Numbered from the stretch's first letter, positions 25,505 through 35,552 are shown. The stretch: DNA of 64,000 nt from Blastococcus sp. Marseille-P5729 (GCF_900292035.1 NZ_OMPO01000003.1:310001-374000), one strand, 5' to 3'. Notes: generated by a model not told the origin, from the sequence alone. Made by a program: numbers and translations.

Positions 25505-25981
25505 GTGATCCGCCCCGCCACTGTCGACGACGTCCCCGCCCTCATCGGTCTGGTCCGCGAGCTCGCCGAGTACGAGCGCGAGCCCGAGTCGGCGGTCGCC
25601 ACCGAGGACGACTTTCGCCTCGCGCTCTTCCCTCCGACCGGCGAGCCCAAGGTGTACGCCGACGTCGCCGAGATCGACGGCGAGGTCGTCGGCATGGCGA
25701 TCTGGTTCTACACCTTCTCGACCTGGACCGGTCGGCACGGCATCTGGCTGGAGGACCTCTTCGTGCAGCCCGCACACCGCGGCAGTGGCCTCGGCCGGGC
25801 GCTGCTGGTGGGGCTGGCCAAGCGATGCGTAGCGGAGGGCCTGCCCCGGCTGGAGTGGACGGTGCTGGACTGGAACGAGCCCGCGCTCGGCTTCTACCGC
25901 TCGCTCGGAGCCGTCGGCATGGACGAGTGGACGACGCAGCGGGTTGCCGGCGAAACGATGATCCGGCTCGCCGAGGGCTAG
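25505..25981 (+). CDS. GNAT N-acetyltransferase, diamine-acetyltransferase-like
   Basis: 158 residues, single GNAT domain. VIRPATVDDVPALIGLVREL starts the fold, IWLEDLFVQPAHRGSGLGRAL is the acetyl-CoA-binding segment, and WNEPALGFYRSLGA the C-terminal motif. The LEDLFV and WTVLDWN pattern is that of spermidine/diamine (SSAT-type) acetyltransferases, so a polyamine or thialysine-like substrate is plausible. GTG 25505 lies 7 nt after a -10 box. Confidence 0.88.
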   Translation: MIRPATVDDVPALIGLVRELAEYEREPESAVATEDDFRLALFPPTGEPKVYADVAEIDGEVVGMAIWFYTFSTWTGRHGIWLEDLFVQPAHRGSGLGRALLVGLAKRCVAEGLPRLEWTVLDWNEPALGFYRSLGAVGMDEWTTQRVAGETMIRLAEG

Positions 25982-26055
25982 ATCAAGCACCCCATCGTGC
26001 CGACCGTCCGACAGCGATGCCCAGCCGGAGGAACCCCACTGTTGCGTGAGCCGGA

Positions 26056-27204
26056 CTACAGCCCGAGCTGCCGCGCGATCAGCATGAGCTGCACCTCGGT
26101 GGTGCCCTCGCCGATCTCCAGGATCTTCGAGTCGCGGTAGTGACGCGCGACGACGTACTCGTTCATGAAGCCGTAGCCGCCGTGGATCTGGGTGGCGTCG
26201 CGGGCATTGTCCATCGCCGCCTCGGAGGCGATCATCTTCGCGATCGAGGCCTCCTTCTTAAACGGCTTGCCCGACAGCATCTTCGCCGCCGCGGCGTAGT
26301 ACGCCTGCCGGGCGGTCCACGCGCGGGCCTCCATGCGGGCGAGCTTGAACTCGATCGCCTGGTACTTGCCGATCGGCTGCCCCATCGACTTGCGCTCGCG
26401 GGCGTACTGCACGCTCTCGTCGACGCAGCCCTGGGCGGCTCCGGTGGCCACGGCAGCGATCGCGATGCGCCCCTCGTCGAGGATCCGCAGGAACTGCGCG
26501 TATCCGCGACCGCGCTCGCCCAGGAGGTTCTCCTCGGGCACCATCACGTCATCCATCGACAGCGGGTGGGTATCTGAGGCGTTCCAGCCGACCTTGTTGT
26601 ACGCCGGCTCGGCGGTGAAACCCTCGGTCGGCGTGGGGATCATGATCGCGGAGATCTCCTTCTTGCCGCCGTCGCGGACGCCGGTGACCGCTGTCACGGT
26701 GACCAGGCCGGTGATGTCGGTGCCGGAGTTGGTGATGAACTGCTTGCTGCCGTTGATCCGCCACATGCCGTCCTCGAGGACGGCGGTGGTCTTGGTGCCG
26801 CCGGCGTCCGACCCGGCCTCGGGCTCTGTGAGGCCGAAGGCGCCCAGGATCTCGCCACTGGTGAGCCGGGGCAGCCACTCCTGCTTCTGCTCCTCGGTGC
26901 CGAACAGGTGCACCGGCATGGTGCCCAGCGAGCAGCCCGCCTCGAGGGTCATCGCGACGCTCTGATCGACCTTCGCGAGCTCCTCGAGCGCGATGCAGAG
27001 GGTGAAGTAGTCGCCCCCCATTCCGCCGTACTCCTCAGGGAAGGGCAGCCCGAACAACCCCAGCTCGCCCATCTGCTTGACTACATCGTATGGGAAGGTC
27101 TTGGTCTCGTCGTGATGCTGGGAGACCGGGCGCACCACCTCGCGGGTGAATCGCCGTACGGTGCTGCGCAGCTCTTCCTGCTCCGGGGTGAGGGTCATGT
27201 CCAT
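26056..27204 (-). CDS. Acyl-CoA dehydrogenase, probably isovaleryl/branched-chain
   Basis: 382 residues, the normal length. Motifs: FGLTEPEAGSDAGGTKTTA (FAD/substrate loop), ILDEGRIAIAAVATGAAQG, YARERKSMGQPIGKYQAIEF and the C-terminal RHYRDSKILEIGEGTTEVQ. It starts 16 nt after the biotin-carboxylase subunit in the accD1-accA1 operon. In mycobacteria this position is held by FadE19 of leucine degradation, so it is probably the isovaleryl-CoA dehydrogenase that makes 3-methylcrotonyl-CoA for the carboxylase. Confidence 0.92.
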   Translation of the reverse strand: MDMTLTPEQEELRSTVRRFTREVVRPVSQHHDETKTFPYDVVKQMGELGLFGLPFPEEYGGMGGDYFTLCIALEELAKVDQSVAMTLEAGCSLGTMPVHLFGTEEQKQEWLPRLTSGEILGAFGLTEPEAGSDAGGTKTTAVLEDGMWRINGSKQFITNSGTDITGLVTVTAVTGVRDGGKKEISAIMIPTPTEGFTAEPAYNKVGWNASDTHPLSMDDVMVPEENLLGERGRGYAQFLRILDEGRIAIAAVATGAAQGCVDESVQYARERKSMGQPIGKYQAIEFKLARMEARAWTARQAYYAAAAKMLSGKPFKKEASIAKMIASEAAMDNARDATQIHGGYGFMNEYVVARHYRDSKILEIGEGTTEVQLMLIARQLGL

Positions 27205-27220
27205 AGTCGGGGCTCCTGGT

Positions 27221-29314
27221 CTACTGCTCGGCGGGTTCGACGGTCATCAGCAGTTGGTCGACGACGACCTGGCTGCCGGCGCTGAAGGCGAAGTCGGAGA
27301 CAGTGCCTGCGACGGGCGCGTTGAGCACGTGCTCCATCTTCATGGCTTCGACGACGATCAGCGGCTCGCCCTCGGCCACCTCCGCGCCGGGCTCGGTGTG
27401 GACGGCGATCACGGTCCCAGGCATCGGCGAGCGAACCTCGCCGCTGGCGGGGCCGCCGAGGCCGCCGAGCTCCTGCTCCGGGGACAGTCGTGGTATGAGG
27501 TAGGTCCCGTGGTCGGCGACCCAGACCCACGCCTCGTCCTCGCCGAGCTCGGCGAGATAGTCGTATCGACGTCCGTCGATCTCGATCGACTCGGGGTAGC
27601 GGGTTGCGCGCACCGTGCTGGTCTTGTCGTCGACGGTGACCTCGAGGACCACCTCCTCGTCGTCGTCGAGGTTGGTCGGCAGCGCGTGGAGGGCGACCTT
27701 GGCACCGGACGGCGACTTCGCGGCCCAGTGCATCGGGACCGGGGCGCGACCGGACCGCCAGCCGCTGACCGAGCTCCAGGGGTCCTCGTCGAAGAGGGCG
27801 CCTTCGGCCTCACGGGCGAAGAGAGCGGCGGCCATCGCCAGGTAGACCTCGCGCGGGACCGGCTTGCCGACCAGCGAGTCCAGCTCGCGGCCCACGAGAC
27901 CCGTGTCGAGATCGCCGGTCTGCACCTTGGGGTGGCTCATCAGCGCGCGGAGGAAGTTCACGTTCGTCACGACGCCGAACAGCGTGTAACCGGAGAGGGC
28001 GAGATCGAGCCGATCCAGGGCCTCTGCGCGATCCGCGCCGTGCACGATCACCTTGGCGATCATCGGGTCGTACGTGGTGGCGACCTGCAGGCCCGTGATC
28101 AATGCCGAGTCGATGCGCACGGTCTGCTCCGGCCCTTCGAACCCATGCTCGTCGGCAAACGACGAGAATGCGAACCTTCCGTCGTCGAGTGCGGCCGCGT
28201 TGACGAGATCCAGCTGCTCGCTCTCCTTGAGGAACAGCACCGTGCCGCCGGTGGGCAGGAACTCCCGGTCGGGGTTCTCGGCGTAGACACGGGCCTCGAT
28301 CGAGTGACCGGTGAGCGTGACGTCGTCCTGCCGGATCTGCAGCTGCTCGCCGGCTGCGACGAGGATCTGCTGCTCGACCAGGTCGACGCCGGTCACCATC
28401 TCGGTCACCGGGTGTTCGACCTGCAGCCGGGTGTTCATCTCCATGAAGAAGAACTCGTCGGGCTTGTCGCTGCTGACGATGAACTCGACCGTTCCGGCAC
28501 CTGAGTACGCGACGGCCGCGGCGGTGTCGACGGCCGCTTGCCCGATCCGGTCGCGGGTCTGCTCGTCGAGCAGCGCGGACGGCGCCTCCTCGATGATCTT
28601 CTGGTGCCGGCGCTGCAGCGAGCACTCGCGCTCGCCGAGGTGAATCGTGTTGCCGTGGCTGTCGGCGAGCACCTGGACCTCGATGTGCCGCGGGTCCTTC
28701 ACGAACCGCTCGAGGAACAGGGTGTCATCGCCGAACGACGAGGCCGCTTCCCTTCGGGCGGAGGCGACCGAGGAACGCAGAGTGCCCTCCTCCTCGACCA
28801 GGTACATGCCCTTGCCACCGCCGCCGGCCGACGGCTTGATCAGCACGGGGAAGCCGACCTCGAGCGCAGCCTCGTACAGCGCATCGTCGCTCATGCCCGG
28901 CTCGGTGCGCCCGGGCACGACGGGGACGCCGGCCTTCTGCACGGTGAGCTTCGCGGAGATCTTGTCGCCCATCGTCTCGATCGCCTCGGGCGACGGGCCG
29001 ATGAAGGTGATTCCCGCGTCCCGACATGCCTTGGCGAACTCGGCGTTCTCGGCGAGGAAGCCATAGCCCGGGTGGATCGCCTGCGCCCCAGTGCTTCTGG
29101 CGGCGTCGATGACCTTTTGAATGTTGAGGTAGGACTCGCGAGCGTTCGTGGGGCCCAGGTGCACCGACTCGTCGGCGTCCTGCACGTGCTTGGCGCCGGC
29201 GTCCGCGTCGGAGTACACCGCGACACTGGCGATCCCCATGTCGCGCAGCGTGCGGATGACCCGACAAGCAATCTCCCCGCGATTAGCGATCAGAACCTTA
29301 GTAAACACAGGCAC
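27221..29314 (-). CDS. accA1: Acyl-CoA carboxylase alpha (biotin carboxylase/BCCP) subunit
   Basis: 697 residues. The biotin-carboxylase domain (1-450) has GEIACRVIRTLRDMG, the Gly-rich ATP loop KPSAGGGGKGM, HIEVQVLAD and MNTRLQVEHPVTE. The C-terminal biotinyl domain has VVEAMKMEHVL with the biotinylated K659. With the neighbouring beta subunit it is expected to form methylcrotonyl-CoA carboxylase. It is the middle gene of accD1-accA1-ACAD, 24 nt after accD1. Confidence 0.95.
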   Translation of the reverse strand: MPVFTKVLIANRGEIACRVIRTLRDMGIASVAVYSDADAGAKHVQDADESVHLGPTNARESYLNIQKVIDAARSTGAQAIHPGYGFLAENAEFAKACRDAGITFIGPSPEAIETMGDKISAKLTVQKAGVPVVPGRTEPGMSDDALYEAALEVGFPVLIKPSAGGGGKGMYLVEEEGTLRSSVASARREAASSFGDDTLFLERFVKDPRHIEVQVLADSHGNTIHLGERECSLQRRHQKIIEEAPSALLDEQTRDRIGQAAVDTAAAVAYSGAGTVEFIVSSDKPDEFFFMEMNTRLQVEHPVTEMVTGVDLVEQQILVAAGEQLQIRQDDVTLTGHSIEARVYAENPDREFLPTGGTVLFLKESEQLDLVNAAALDDGRFAFSSFADEHGFEGPEQTVRIDSALITGLQVATTYDPMIAKVIVHGADRAEALDRLDLALSGYTLFGVVTNVNFLRALMSHPKVQTGDLDTGLVGRELDSLVGKPVPREVYLAMAAALFAREAEGALFDEDPWSSVSGWRSGRAPVPMHWAAKSPSGAKVALHALPTNLDDDEEVVLEVTVDDKTSTVRATRYPESIEIDGRRYDYLAELGEDEAWVWVADHGTYLIPRLSPEQELGGLGGPASGEVRSPMPGTVIAVHTEPGAEVAEGEPLIVVEAMKMEHVLNAPVAGTVSDFAFSAGSQVVVDQLLMTVEPAEQ

Positions 29315-29338
29315 TCACCTCGTCTGCGAATGTCACGG

Positions 29339-30946
<1,608 letters not shown>

Positions 30947-30965
30947 GCGAACCCCCGTCGATTGG

Positions 30966-30985
30966 GTTAGTTAATGTTCACTAAC
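30966..30985. promoter_or_regulatory. TetR operator between accD1 and tetR
   Basis: GTTAGT (30966-30971) and ACTAAC (30980-30985) flank 8 bp. The 18-bp core TTAGTTAATGTTCACTAA matches its own reverse complement at 7 of 9 positions per half. It lies centrally in the 66-bp divergent region and should block both promoters. TACGGT (31000-31005) lies 7 nt before the tetR GTG, another leaderless arrangement. Confidence 0.7.
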
Positions 30986-31012
30986 TGAAGAATCTAGCGT
31001 ACGGTATGAGAC

Positions 31013-31711
31013 GTGTCCAGAGCCCAGACCACCGCCGGTGGTGTGCCCCAGGCAACACCCTCCGATGGTGGTCGGTCGGGGCCAGCGCGAGCGGGCGGGG
31101 CGGAAACGCCAGGAGCCGCCGATGTCCGCGCCGACAGCGTCAGCGCGCGCACCAGGCAGAAGGCCGAGCGCACCGATCGGCTCCTCCTCGAGGCCGCCCG
31201 GCTCTTCGCCCGGCACGGCTTCCGCGGCGTCTCCCTCGAGGAGATCGCCTCCGCGGTCGGCATCAGCGGCCCGGCGCTCTACCGGCACTTCTCCAACAAG
31301 CAGGCGATCCTGGCCGCCGTCCTCGAGGACGTCTCCCAGCGCTTGGTCGGTGGCGCTCGGTTGCGGGTGGCGGCGGCGCCCACCCCCAAGGAGGCGCTGG
31401 AGGCGCTCGTCGACTTCCACGCGGACTTCGCGCTCGGCGAGACCGACCGGATCCGGGTGCACAACCGCGATCTGGGGACCCTCGATGAGGACTCATCGGG
31501 CGCCGTACGCCGTGCGCAGCGCGAGTACGTCGAGCTGTGGGTCGACCAACTGCTCGCTCTGGAGCCGGAGTCCACCCGAGAGCAGGCTCGGCTCAAGGTG
31601 CAGGCGGCGATCGGGTTGCTGAACTCCACCCCGCACAGCGTGCGACATGGTGACCCGGCCGAGGTGAAACCCGTGCTGGTGCGGATGACCCTCGCCGCCC
31701 TCATGGCCTGA
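31013..31711 (+). CDS. TetR-family regulator of the leucine-degradation operon
   Basis: 232 residues with a 45-residue disordered N-terminus before the helix-turn-helix (LFARHGFRGVSLEEIASAVGISGPALYRHF). The C-terminal domain (TetR_C-type) has VRRAQREYVELWVDQLL. It is divergent from accD1-accA1-ACAD and likely represses that operon and itself through the palindrome at 30966. GTG 31013 is placed by the -10 box 7 nt upstream; internal starts nearer the HTH cannot be excluded. Confidence 0.9.
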   Translation: MSRAQTTAGGVPQATPSDGGRSGPARAGGAETPGAADVRADSVSARTRQKAERTDRLLLEAARLFARHGFRGVSLEEIASAVGISGPALYRHFSNKQAILAAVLEDVSQRLVGGARLRVAAAPTPKEALEALVDFHADFALGETDRIRVHNRDLGTLDEDSSGAVRRAQREYVELWVDQLLALEPESTREQARLKVQAAIGLLNSTPHSVRHGDPAEVKPVLVRMTLAALMA

Positions 31712-31791
31712 GCGGCGTCTTGCGAGTACGGGGGGGCGTCAGCGCCACTGGCCCCGAGACGCCTACCTTGGTCCATGGCCTGCGGCGGTCG

Positions 31792-32988
31792 TCACTCCGG
31801 TTGGTGCCGGCGTCCTCGCAGGGGCCGCATGGGCCGGTGGGCTCCGGCTGCGTCATGGTCCTCGGGTAGCCCGTCGTCAGGCTCCGGGCCGCCCACCGCT
31901 CGTGTCGGGCCCGCGCCGTCCAGCGGCAGCGGCACGAGCCGGCCGGAGACCTTCCGCGGCGGGTGGTACTCGAGCAGCGCGTTGTTGAACTGCGCGCCGA
32001 TGACGATCGCCATTGAGGCGAAGTAGTAGAACAGCAGGAAGGTGATGGGGGTCGCCAGCGCACCGTAGGTCAGTCCGTGTGAGTAGACGTACTCCAGGTA
32101 GAGGCGCAGGCCGATCGACAGGATCAGGAACAGGACGCCGGCGAGCAGCGCTCCAGGAAGGCCCCGCTTCCATGGGTGACGGTGCTGAGGCGCGACCTTG
32201 TAGAGCGTCGCGACGAGCAGGATGAGGGCGATCAGCAGCGCCGGGAAGTAGCTGATCTGGATCACCAGCGACACGTCGTCCTGCAGGTCGTCGGGAAACA
32301 GACCGACGAGGTACCGGGGGCCGATCGCCAGCAGCGGCAGCATCACGATGCCCGCGAGCAGGGCGCCGAGATAAAGCCCGAGTGCGAAGAAGCGTTCCTT
32401 GACCGGGTGGCGTACCTCGTGCTGGTTGTAGGCGCTCGTGATCGCCTCGACGAACGCCGCCATCGCCGATGAGCCGGCCCAGAGGCTGATCAGCAGACCG
32501 ATCGAGACCACGCTGCCCTGGTTGTTGAGGATCTGGTCGATCATGCTGCCGATCAGGTTCTCGGCGATCTCCTCGTTGAACACGCTCAGCAGGAAGCGAT
32601 CGATCTGCTCTCTGATCTGCGGGATCGCGCTGGGGTTGAAGGTACGCATCAGCGGGCCGATGAGTCCCAGCAGGGCGAGCAGCATTGGCGCGGTCGACAG
32701 CGCGCACCAGAAGGCCGCCTGCGAGCTCATGCCGAACAGCGAGTCGTCCCATGCCTTGGAGGCCGTCCGACCGAGAACCTTGCGCCACCTCTTGCGTACC
32801 GGGCCGTCCTCGGTCGGGTCCGGACCGCGCTCGGGATCGTGCCAGCGAGTGCGACCCGGGTCGGACGTCGTCGGGCGCACCGGGTTGCGCCGGAACCGGC
32901 GGGTGCCGGGCTCGCTCCCCTCGGGCCGGCCCTCGGAGTCCGCCACGGTGGCGTCGTCACCTGCGGGAAGGGCCGGATCGCTGGTCAC
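31792..32988 (-). CDS. YihY/BrkB-family inner-membrane protein
   Basis: 398 residues. A charged Arg/Pro-rich N-terminal 85 residues precede the YihY core with about six transmembrane helices. Typical marks are SSQAAFWCALSTAPMLLALLG, SLWAGSSAMAAFVEAITSAYN and TFLLFYYFASMAIVIGAQFN. The C-terminus is Pro/Arg-rich. Function is not established for the family (older claims of RNase BN were withdrawn). No operon partner. Confidence 0.9.
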   Translation of the reverse strand: MTSDPALPAGDDATVADSEGRPEGSEPGTRRFRRNPVRPTTSDPGRTRWHDPERGPDPTEDGPVRKRWRKVLGRTASKAWDDSLFGMSSQAAFWCALSTAPMLLALLGLIGPLMRTFNPSAIPQIREQIDRFLLSVFNEEIAENLIGSMIDQILNNQGSVVSIGLLISLWAGSSAMAAFVEAITSAYNQHEVRHPVKERFFALGLYLGALLAGIVMLPLLAIGPRYLVGLFPDDLQDDVSLVIQISYFPALLIALILLVATLYKVAPQHRHPWKRGLPGALLAGVLFLILSIGLRLYLEYVYSHGLTYGALATPITFLLFYYFASMAIVIGAQFNNALLEYHPPRKVSGRLVPLPLDGAGPTRAVGGPEPDDGLPEDHDAAGAHRPMRPLRGRRHQPE

Positions 32989-33076
32989 CCGTCCACAACT
33001 ACCACCATGCAGGGCTGGTCGGGTCGAGGCACGTCGAGCCGGTCAGCGCTCACCCCTGCAGTCCGGCGTGCACGAA

Positions 33077-33748
33077 TCAGTACTTGCCGGTCTTCTTCAG
33101 CGGGTGCTTGGCGTACTCGGCACTCACCTGCTGAGCCGCCGCGGCCCACCCTGCCGGCTTGGGGTGGTAGGTCTCGGGGATCACCCAGGTCTCGCCGACG
33201 TTCCACAACCAGTCGTTCGGGTTGGGCAGCAGGTTGTTCTGGTTGATCTCGTGGCCGGCGTACGCCTCGTCCACGGTGCTGATGTAGTACGTCGACTTCT
33301 TGCCGGAGCTCGCGTTCACGGCGTCCACCGCCTCCTGCTGGACTTGGGCCCCCAGGCTCATCAGCTTCGCGAGATCCGCCTTCACGTCGTACCAGCCCTG
33401 CGTGGACAGCAGGCCGTACGTCGTCGCGCGGGTGAGGTTCGGGTAGCCGATGAGCATGAACTGGGCGTCCGGTCGCATCTTCGAGCGGATGACGGTCATG
33501 CCGGCGACGAGCTGCTCCTTCATCGCGGGGATGTCGGCGATCGCTCCCTGGAGTGCGTTGCGGCAGGGGTCCCCGAGCCGCAGCACGAAGCACTGGACGA
33601 CGATGTCGGTGAAACCGACGTCGTTGCCGCCCATGGTCATCAGGACGATGTCGGCACTCTGGTCGACCGCGTCGGCCTGCGCCGGCTGCCCGGTCCCCGG
33701 GTTCGGATTCAGCAGGTCGGCGGTGGTGGCGCCGCTACAGGCGGCGTT
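33077..33748 (-). pseudogene. SGNH/GDSL hydrolase, C-terminal part severed by IS110
   Basis: Reads INAACSGATTADLL, then VLMTMGGNDVGF (block III GxND) and ends with ETYHPKPAGWAA (catalytic His block) and KKTGKY. It has no start, signal peptide or GDS block of its own. Joining codon AAC (33746-33748) directly to GTC (35098-35100) across the element gives YVNAACSG, the expected family motif, in one continuous frame. The intact gene would encode a secreted esterase/lipase of about 305 residues. Confidence 0.9.
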
Positions 33749-33762
33749 GATGCTCCTATAGT

Positions 33763-33768
33763 TGTCAA
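33763..33768 (-). promoter_or_regulatory. Right-end TTGACA box, circle-junction -35
   Basis: A perfect TTGACA lies at the right end on the minus strand, sharing TGA with the transposase stop codon. In the integrated element it has no partner in the flanking gene. If the ends are joined through the TC core, a 17-bp spacer leads to CAGTCT (35089-35094) in the left end, which keeps the key A and T of a -10. Transcription would then start near 35082 and read into the bridge-RNA region. IS110 elements are known to build promoters at the circle junction. Confidence 0.6.
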
Positions 33769-34835
33769 CTGCGGATCTCGCCGGTGTGGGGGTCCGTTTT
33801 GACCAGGTGGTAGACCTCTCGGATTACGTAGCGTTTCAAGCATCGGATAATGTCGCGTTTGGACTTGCCCTCGGCGGTGCGGCGGGCAACGTAGGCGATC
33901 GTTGGTTCGTGGAATCTCATCCTAACGATTACGGTGCGGTAGATCGCGGCATTGAGCTGTCGGTGCCCGCCACGGTTGATGCGATGTTTCCCGCAGGTCA
34001 TCCCTGACCCTGCCGGAATGGGACTGATGCCGGCAAGTTTCGCAAACGCTGCTTCACTTTTGATGCGCTCGGGGTTGTCGCCGACGACGATGAGGATCTC
34101 CGCGGCGGTATCAACGCCGATGCCGAAGCGATCCAGCAGATGCGGTGCCCGCTGGGCCACGAGGTCCTTGATCATGGCCTCTAGCTCCGTGATCTCGTCA
34201 TTGAGTGCGATCCAGCGTTTCGCGATCGAACGCAGTACGTGGCGGTTGGCATCCTCCGGGGTATTCAGCCCGCGTGGACGCAGGAGAGCAAAGTGGCGAG
34301 CGATCATCTTCTGGGTCTTCCCGGCTGTTTCACGGCGCAGCTCTTCTGAGGCGTGGACGAGCATGGCTTTGAGCGTGACCATCGCCCCGGTCCTGTCCTT
34401 GACCGCTGTATCGTGAGCGACCTTCAGCTGCCGGATCATCTCTACCGCACCGTCGGCGCTCTTGGGGACTGCGGTGGCGAATCCCGCCAGTACGGCCCGG
34501 GCGGCGTTCTCAGCATCCAGGGGGTCTGACTTGCCGTTCAGGCGCCGTAGCCGGCGATCCGGCCGGGCGACCTCGATGACTTTGTGGTCATGCCGCCTCA
34601 GGAATGAGGTGAGTGCAGCCCCATAGGAGCCAGTTCCCTCGATGCCGAAGGCCATGATCTTCCCGAACCCACTGGCCCAGTCCAGCAGCTGCTTATAGCC
34701 CGCAGCATCAGTAGCGATCGTGAGCGTGGCCAGGATCCCGCCGATAGAATCCATCACAGCAGCGACGTGGATGTGCTTGTGGGTGTCGACCCCGATGACG
34801 ACGTGCCCGGATCGGGCGGCCTCTATGGTGGCCAT
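33765..34835 (-). CDS. IS110-family transposase/recombinase
   Basis: 356 residues, intact. The N-terminal DEDD RuvC-like domain has GVDTHKHIHV (D16), FGIEGTGSYGAAL and KSDPLDAENAARA. The middle is a coiled coil. The C-terminal Transposase_20 domain has RFGIGVDTAAEILIVVGDNP and GISPIPAGSGMTCGKHRINRGGHRQLN, with the Ser region needed for strand exchange. AGGAGG lies about 12 nt before the ATG. No frameshift or stop, so the protein is probably functional. It uses a structured RNA to choose DNA targets (established for IS621 and relatives). Confidence 0.95.
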   Translation of the reverse strand: MATIEAARSGHVVIGVDTHKHIHVAAVMDSIGGILATLTIATDAAGYKQLLDWASGFGKIMAFGIEGTGSYGAALTSFLRRHDHKVIEVARPDRRLRRLNGKSDPLDAENAARAVLAGFATAVPKSADGAVEMIRQLKVAHDTAVKDRTGAMVTLKAMLVHASEELRRETAGKTQKMIARHFALLRPRGLNTPEDANRHVLRSIAKRWIALNDEITELEAMIKDLVAQRAPHLLDRFGIGVDTAAEILIVVGDNPERIKSEAAFAKLAGISPIPAGSGMTCGKHRINRGGHRQLNAAIYRTVIVRMRFHEPTIAYVARRTAEGKSKRDIIRCLKRYVIREVYHLVKTDPHTGEIRS

Positions 34836-34884
34836 AGCTTCTGGTCCTCCTGCCGATTAGCGTGGGTATCACGCTGTCGCCGGC

Positions 34885-35084
34885 GGGCGGACAGGACTGT
34901 CATGGGGACGCTTTGACCAGGCTGCTCCAGGCTCCTATTAGGTCACGCCCGATCCGGCGGCAGCGCTTGCTGCGCGCCCGGCCGGAGGCTCGACAGATCA
35001 ACGCTGAGGCACCCTGCGGGCCAATCGTAAGCATGGGTCAGAGCACTCCGGCCGGGACTACCCGATTCTTGCGGAACCCGGTAG
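34885..35084 (-). ncRNA. Candidate IS110 bridge RNA
   Basis: The 5' non-coding end can fold into the bridge-RNA layout, read on the minus strand. A 5' hairpin pairs CTACC (35080-35084) with GGTAG (35058-35062). The target loop is closed by a perfect 11-bp stem, CCCGGCCGGAG (35046-35056) with CTCCGGCCGGG (34977-34987), extended by GCTC/GAGC and GAC/GTC. The donor loop is closed by GGGCG-GAC (34942-34950) with GTC-CGCCC (34885-34892). Target-loop guide GCGTTGA (34998-35004) is complementary to target TCAACGC; the opposite strand of the loop has TACG (35026-35029), matching the left target. Donor-loop guide ATAGGAGC (34931-34938) equals the right end, and TGACAG (34897-34902) complements the left end CTGTCA. 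Ends are approximate. Confidence 0.75.
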
Positions 35085-35097
35085 AAACAGACTGACA

Positions 35098-35343
35098 GAC
35101 GTACGAGCCGCCGATCGAGGTGGCGAACTGCTGCCCATAGTTTCCGGGGCTGCGGTAGCAGTCGGGCGCCACCGGTTCGTAGTGCGCCTTGCCGTCCGCG
35201 GCTCGCGCGCCGTTGCCCGAGGAGTACGAGTCGCCGAGCTGGACCACCTTGGCGGGCGCGGGCGCTGCGGTAGCTGGAGTTGCGAGGGCGACGGCGGTGG
35301 CCGCGACAGCGCCCAGGATCGTGGTCATCAACTTCGTGCGCAT
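35098..35343 (-). pseudogene. SGNH/GDSL hydrolase, N-terminal part severed by IS110
   Basis: Starts at ATG 35343 (GGAG 6 nt upstream; ATG 35355 is an alternative). A Sec signal peptide (MRTKLMTTILGAVAATAVAL, cleavage after ATPATA) is followed by block I VVQLGDSYSSGNGA with the nucleophile Ser, and DCYRSPGNYGQQ. The reading runs through TAC GTC into the element, adding some 19 foreign residues ending VVPAGVL before a stop. This fragment lacks the GxND and His blocks and cannot be active. Confidence 0.9.
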
Positions 35344-35380
35344 CGGCGTCTCCATGGCTTCGGGGGCGAGCTGGGGACAG

Positions 35381-35410
35381 AACCTACCGAAGAGTAACCA
35401 CGTTTGTGAA
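35381..35410 (-). promoter_or_regulatory. Promoter of the interrupted SGNH gene
   Basis: Minus-strand TTCACA (35405-35410), 18-bp spacer, TAGGTT (35381-35386). The spacer holds GAGTAACCACGT (35392-35403, plus strand), an exact 12-bp match to the fadE5 operator region at 37463-37474, also between its -35 and -10. Confidence 0.5.
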
Positions 35411-35479
35411 GTAGGTCATGGCGGCTGCGGCGCTATCGCTGCGGTCGAGACCCGGCCTCACTGTCGCGACGGATGCGAC

Positions 35480-35521
35480 GAAGCCAGCCGATCCGACGGG
35501 GGCGGAGGATTGACTGGCTTC
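35480..35521. terminator. Hairpin after fadE5
   Basis: GAAGCCAG (35480-35487) and CTGGCTTC (35514-35521), with inner ATCC/GGAT, form a long stem 32 bp beyond the fadE5 stop. No T-run. It probably ends the leftward fadE5 transcript before the SGNH promoter. Confidence 0.5.
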
Positions 35522-35552
35522 GATGTGTGGCCCGGGGCCGCTGTTCCGGGGG

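Larger units (their letters stand above)
33751..35099 (-). mobile_element. IS110-family insertion sequence, 1349 bp
   Basis: Boundaries are inferred from restoring the interrupted gene. The target dinucleotide TC (GA on the plus strand) appears at both junctions, 33749-33750 and 35098-35099, with no other duplication and no terminal inverted repeats. That is the IS110 pattern of recombination at a 2-bp core. The transposase is on the minus strand with a 14-nt 3' end and a 260-nt 5' non-coding end, the arrangement of IS110-group (not IS1111-group) elements, where the long 5' end encodes the bridge RNA. Length is normal for the family. Confidence 0.88.
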
